Positions 57,059 through 62,000 of a stretch of 62,000 nucleotides of DNA are shown piece after piece; within the stretch, counting starts at the first letter, position 1; each line of letters opens with the position of its first letter. The translations under genes were made by a program, and so were the position numbers. The notes below the pieces were generated by a model. It did not search any database, was not told where the DNA came from, and was given only the letters and a program-made list of their open reading frames with translations. The stretch lies in NCBI GenBank assembly GCA_015680685.1, contig MNCI01036589.1:371295-433294 (forward strand), in the 5' to 3' direction. This DNA is from Gnetum montanum (Eukaryota; Streptophyta; Gnetopsida; Gnetales; Gnetaceae).

Positions 57059-57574
57059 TATATATATGTGGACCCCCTGCGCACGTCAATGTCATGCTTC
57101 ACTGTTCATGCAAGGGGAGTTGTTGAAATTTTCTTCCACAAATTATCAAGCTTGTGCACCTACCATTCAAACATCTATAACATTTTCATTAACACTCAGA
57201 TTCTTGTTCTGATCAAACCTGCTTAAACCCAGAGTGTTTAATTTAGTCGTGGGGCAAGGATACGCTCCAAGTTGCACATAGTTTTTTCGGAATTCATCGT
57301 TGCCCAAAGGATATCATAAAGTGTAAATGACCTTAAAAATGTTAAAATCATTTGCCAAATTGATTTTATCTCTTCACATAGACCATGAAAGTTATTTTTT
57401 TTGGAGTCACCTAATCAAAATTGGATCCAATACCAAAAATTTTGGGGGAAACTTTCGTAAAATTTTCTAACTCTGAATCACACTAGACAAGAAATGAATT
57501 TATTAAGGTAGGAAGTATGATATAAATTAAATCTTGTAAACAACCTTATTAATACTTGTCCTGTGTGATTATAG

Positions 57575-60282
57575 ATGGCCCTTAGAAAAGGATAGCAAGG
57601 AGGACCCTCCCAAGGTGCATCCAAATGACCAAGGAGAGGCAAAGGTCAGGCGTCTCTCGAGGAACGTATAGAGTAGGAGGCACAATCATTCAACATCCAT
57701 CAGGAGCCTCTTTTTATTGTGCAATTAGGACATGCTGAAGGAGGAGATGATGGAGCACCTGAATAGGGACAACATCTCACATTGTCTCTAGAATGTGTTC
57801 AGGCAATTCATGAAAGGTCCATGTTAGCAGTTATGATTTTGAAACTCAACTTTGGACCTTTCACTGAGTTTTCTCCCAAAGCAGTCATGGACCAACTTAA
57901 AGGGTCTCCACTATGACCTATTCTCTCTGAAAGTGGTGATTGGTACTAGGAGAGACATACCAATTTTGACACAATAAAGAAGAAGGCACCACTGTCAATT
58001 TCTCTACCAAAGCCATTTCGGAGGTGTTGAATCTTCCGAATATAGGGCCAAAAGTTGCTCACTTGTCCACTCGTTCTAATGCTTATGCACAAAAGATATG
58101 GTTGAAAAGGACATATGGCAAGGAAGAGAAAGCATATGGAGAGCTGACACTTGAAAAGAGCATCTACTTCAAAATTGGCACATATCACATCTTCCCCATA
58201 AAAGGTTTAAATAGAATTTCCACATATGTGGCTAGAGGAAGTGCCATCTTGATGGGCAAGGTTAATGCCAACCTACCCCATTTATATTTTACAAATATTT
58301 TGAGGTAGTTTGCAGAATGTAGCATAGGGAAGTTCACATTGCCCTTCCCATGTCTCATCAGGAAGATGTGCTGATGTGCTAGAATTCTGGGGTACACTAA
58401 TGATGTCCCTAAAAAGGTCCAAAATGCTTCATTTGTTGAATTACTGAAGCCACCAGCCCCAAGGAAAAAGTGTTGGTGAGATGCTAGAGCCAGAGCAAGA
58501 ACAAGAAGTGGGGCCTAGCACGCAACTTATAGGCCAACAAGACCAGCCACCACCATCGTTGCAGGACTATTGACCGTCGATGAGCCATCTTAGGGCCATC
58601 GCTAACATGGTCGGTTGGGGAAGCCATGATGAGACCAATCTCTTCAAGGTCATCAATGATGTCATACAACCCATGGTCTCCATTGATCATGCACGTGGTG
58701 AGGTATTGATCTAAACAGGAGGAGGGGAATCACACTGGTCACAACAAATCTCTAGAAACGTTGCATCCTTTCAAGTACAATTAGAAACTAGTGAAGGTGC
58801 CACAGTAGTCGTCATGCAACACCAAGATGCAGCATGAGCCATAGAAGTGGTCACAAACTACATAAAAGAATCATTTAATGTCCCTATTGTGCCACATGTA
58901 GATTTCACAGGAGCATGCGATGCTCAAACTTTAGTCGGTCCCTCAATGACTTCTGCGAATCATGAGGATGTTCTAGATAGGTTTCTGCAGATAGGGCAAG
59001 TGATGATGTCCTTGTTTGACATCCCTTAAGATGTCACAGCAACTTAATCAGAACTCATCTTCACAAAAGGTAATCTGGTCATTGCAGAGGTCAGGGCCAA
59101 GCATGCAGAGGAGGAGTTAAAAAGACTCCAAAAAAGGCTTGTCACCCTACAAGCTGCACAGTGAGATCCATCTCAATTCATCCCCGCAAACCAACTAGAG
59201 TCCTTCCGGATAGAGCAACTTAATAAATTGTTGGCAGAGAATAAAAGAGTGCATAGGAAAAAGAGAAGGCCAATTGGGATGCTTCCAAGGCACAAGCTCA
59301 AACATATGCACATGCCAAAGCACTTAAGGCCTTATAAGAGGAAAATAAACAGCTTACCATTGACAATCTCTGATTGACTACAGTGAAAAAACAAAAGAAT
59401 GTTCTCAAAGAAAATTTTCAGTAATTGCAAGAACAATTAATAAGGGTCAACCAGGACATGAATCGCTTGGCTGAAGAAAATAAAACCCTCTCAATGGAGG
59501 AGGTACGCACGATCCACCAGAAGATGGTGATTGAAATAAGCGCGTGGCAAAATGAGGCCAAGCGACATGAAAAGCTTAAAGAACACTTCAAAGATCAAGT
59601 GGGGACGTACAAACAAGTGATTGAAAAAGAAATCCATATGGCCAAGGCCCATATTAATACATTTAGTGCTCAAAACACTGATTGGTGAGCCATATTGGAT
59701 ATGTATGCCTTCGTCCACCAAGTTGAACTAAAAAGTCAAGACTTGCAAATATAGGATCTCACAAAATACATGGAGTTGGCAAATCTGTGGTATGCCAACT
59801 TGGCCATGTTAACAGCAGGGCGACCAAGAACAGAACTAGAGAAGCAAGTAGCAACCACCTATGCTAAATATAAAATAGAATTTGCTAAACACAAGAAGAC
59901 ATTACAAAAATTGGAAGTAGAAAATTCTGAATTAGAGGTGGACAAGGCCGGCTACCAAGGATAGAAGGATGTCGCGGCAAACTTGGCTCAATGGCTCATA
60001 GAATATCAGGAATACAAGGATAAAGCCCAAGCCTATGAAGAGGAACGACGTCTATTTGTGGCTCAGTATGTTAAGGCAAACCAGATGTTTCCACAACTAC
60101 CGTGTCCATGAGAGGTGTTAACTCCATCAAACATTGGAGCATCAGCATGGACAGCATAGGATCCTCAAACTGAAGAAGAAAAGCTCTAGGCACTCCTTCA
60201 GAGACACCCATTTCCAAAACCTAGAGCACAAGATAAGGGGAAGAGACCCATGGAGGAGCCACCACCACCAAGAACCACATGA
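57575..60282 (+). pseudogene. E7: ORF3, frameshifted
   Basis: ATG (57575; MALRKG) to TGA (60280-60282). A one-base deletion near 57945 (TGGTACTT in E2, TGGTACT here) moves the frame; at least two more shifts follow between 58310 and 59425. Longest preserved block 58024-58308: MLNLPNIGPKVAHLSTRSNA, VYFKIG-like SIYFKIGTYHIFPIKGLNRI and GKVNANLPHLYFTNILR. Coiled coil at 59425-59688 (MQEQLIRVNQDMNRLAEENK; EISAWQNEAKRHEKLKEHFK) is nearly identical in wording to E2. The C-terminal block FPQLPCP..VLTPSNIGASAW is kept. Same gene as in E6 and E3, more similar to E2. Function unknown. Confidence 0.75.
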
Positions 60283-60461
60283 GTTCCAACAAAATTTTGT
60301 CTCTTTGTAATTTTGTGTTTGTGTCCCAATTTTTTTGTGTTCAATTCTCCACTGCAGCATGAATAAATTCCTAGTTAGTCAATAATCCCATACCTATCCA
60401 TAGTGTAATCAATTAAACTTCTTCTCATTGTGTTTAACGCAAGGACGAGTTTTCATTCAAT

Positions 60462-60471
60462 TGTGGGCATA
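60462..60471 (+). other. E7: polypurine tract
   Basis: TGTGGGCATA immediately before TGATGAATC, preceded by GACGAGTTTTCATTCAAT. Confidence 0.7.
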
Positions 60472-61136
60472 TGATGAATCATGATTTGTTAGGCCCTAAT
60501 ATCAGATCCTCAATATCGAGTATGTGATATCGCGACCTGGATAATGATATTAGATAAACGATATCATGATTCCTGTGTAAGCCTATAAATACACATTTGG
60601 GCTCATAGGAAGGAAGTAAGTAAGTGTAGAAATAGATTCTTTTTTGTTAGTTTTCAGTTAATTTCAACTCTTTCCCTAGTGCATGCCCGCAGTGTAATGC
60701 TTGTAATTGTACGGAACCTTTATTCGAGTGTGATGTTCTTGGACACACACATGATCGGCAATAAAGATCGAGATTACTCCATCATTGCCTCATCCACTTA
60801 GCTCTTAATTACTTTAATTGTTAATTGTTATTTATTGCTTTCATTAGTTAATATTTACTTTATTGTCATTTACATTTCATACCGTTAATGTGGAATGAGT
60901 ATGAATTAATCATGAACATTTAAGTGTAACTACTTGGTAACCCAGTAGCATATCTAGGAGTGCTCAAGTAACGTGCACTTGATAATCCTAGAAGTAGTAC
61001 ACGAGGTCCAAGATGTGTATGGATGATTAAGGACAGATGCTCATCGCACTTAGGCTAGCTTAGGTTTTGCTTCTCATTCCCTATTAGCTTAAAACAAGGT
61101 TATTTTCCATTGTCTCTAGGAGTAGCATTAGTTTAG
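60472..61136 (+). repeat. E7: 3' LTR, truncated
   Basis: Matches the 5' LTR from its first base to AGTAGCATTAGTTTAG (61136 = 52916), then diverges abruptly, losing the last 196 bp. Includes the GATATCG-class U3 (60490-60570), TATA (60583-60591) and hairpin (60716-60768). Break could be a deletion or a nested insertion that continues past the window. Confidence 0.9.
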
Positions 61137-62000
61137 AAGTTAGTTACAAGAAACCATCCATTATCTCTTATTCCACCTGCAAATAGGGAGAGGAGAAGAG
61201 GAAAAACACACACAAGGCAAAAGTAGCTAAGCAAGACCAAAAAAGGGGGATAAAGTAGCAGGGAGTTTGGTTGGGAAGGGAGAGAAGACTATGACTGCTA
61301 CAAGAGATAGCAAGGAGAAATAAAACAAGTGCTACATAACAATCCAATATTCTAATAATTCCTCGTAGTAAGCAAGATATCTAAGTAAGGAGGTAAAATG
61401 ATCCATCTCTATTATGTTTGATATTGGTCACCATGGGTTGATTTTCTTAAACTTCTCTTTTCTTGCTTGCCTAACCACCTTCACAATGCTTGTATGAAAT
61501 TGTCAAGATTGTTGTTGTAAGCTTAGATTGTTGAAACCTTTATTACTTTTTTTGGATCTCTCCACCCGTCCTTTGCACTCTCACACCTAAATGACTTGGA
61601 TGAGAGTTGTGTCTATAACAATTCAAAAACACCCATAATGATTTGGGGCATTTTTGGCAAAAGATTACCAACAAGGGCTAATGACCTCTCTGATATGAGG
61701 ATTGGTATTGCTAGCAGAAAGTGAGAGTATCCTTGGGCCCATGGATAATTGTGAATGTTTTAAAATTGTTGAATTCTTGGGTTTTAGTTGGAATTTGTTT
61801 GATGAACCCTCTCCCTTTGAATGCATAAATCTTGGATCTAAATCTTGAATTATACTTTTTTTTTTCTATATCTTCTAAAGTCTGATTTTGATATATTTCT
61901 ATAAGTTGATGAAGTGGGGGAAAACCTAGGATGTTAATTTATGGTTGTGATCTATCTATTCTTTGTTGTTGAACATATGAATTTCTTGATTAAATGATTA
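61137..62000. other. Unassigned DNA after E7
   Basis: Begins AAGTTAGTTACAAGAAACC. A purine-rich patch lies at 61190-61330 and T-rich tracts near 61540 and 61855. No ORF or family match recognised. It may be the start of another element that cut the E7 LTR. Confidence 0.4.

Larger units (their letters stand above)
55288..57574 (+). other. E7: spacer and ORF3 leader
   Basis: Non-coding; co-linear with the E2 spacer. Holds the 252-bp duplication (55439), the GGGGAGGA block (56643), the internal promoter (56965) and a polypurine-like GTCGTGGGGCAAGGATA (57246-57262). No pol homology. Confidence 0.65.
52270..61136 (+). mobile_element. E7: pol-less Athila/Tat-like element (LTR-gag-ORF3-LTR), 3' LTR cut
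   Basis: Same plan as E2 on the opposite strand: 5' LTR (52270-53112), tRNA-Asp site, gag (53245-55287), spacer with a 252-bp tandem duplication, internal promoter, ORF3 (57575-60282), polypurine tract, 3' LTR from 60472. No pol-like sequence in any frame. Two independent insertions with this layout show a real non-autonomous subfamily. The 3' LTR stops at 61136, so no target duplication can be tested. Confidence 0.85.

Overview
This window looks like intergenic DNA from a seed plant with a large, retrotransposon-rich nuclear genome. The species cannot be told from the sequence. Nearly everything recognisable is LTR retrotransposon, nested and decayed: primer sites read as plant tRNA-Asp, reverse transcriptase carries an FMDD box, and most in-frame stops look like C-to-T or G-to-A changes. 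No intact gene, rRNA, tRNA or CRISPR array is visible.

Layout (E1-E7 are names used here). 1-1012: E1, an LTR end fused to a gag remnant. 2607-10981: E2, minus strand, the least decayed copy, with a 228-bp assembly gap in its 5' LTR. 12741-22367: E3, 5'-truncated, with pol, a third ORF and a 3' LTR. 22368-24732: E4, remains of a different Ty3 element (chromovirus-like pol end). 24733-32409: E5, inserted into E4's pol, missing reverse transcriptase, the integrase core and ORF3. 32729-45968: E6, the only copy with both LTRs, gag, pol and ORF3. 45969-52269: mostly unassigned AT-rich DNA with a 45-bp tandem repeat and exon-like pieces on the minus strand. 52270-61136: E7, full length except for a cut 3' LTR. 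61137-62000: unassigned.

E1-E3 and E5-E7 belong to one superfamily (Ty3, Athila/Tat-like by primer site, RT box and an ORF after pol). Two body plans occur. E3, E5 and E6 carry pol. E2 and E7 have no pol at all: LTR, gag, about 2 kb of spacer, ORF3, LTR. ORF3 encodes a predicted protein of about 900-955 residues: a globular N-terminal half, a long coiled-coil half and a conserved C-terminal block, with no obvious membrane segment.

The most interesting signal is regulatory. In every copy that still has ORF3, a promoter-like cassette (reiterated short motifs followed by TATAAATA) lies about 450-525 bp upstream of the ORF3 start. Its motif class matches that of the same element's LTR: GATATCG-type in E2 and E7, CATCGAC/GGCCCC-type in E3 and E6. 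ORF3 may therefore have its own promoter, kept in step with the LTR. Other shared structures are a spacer hairpin with compensatory base changes, an R-region hairpin holding the AATAAA signal, a conserved GGGGAGGACCCACTT block, and extra polypurine-like tracts.
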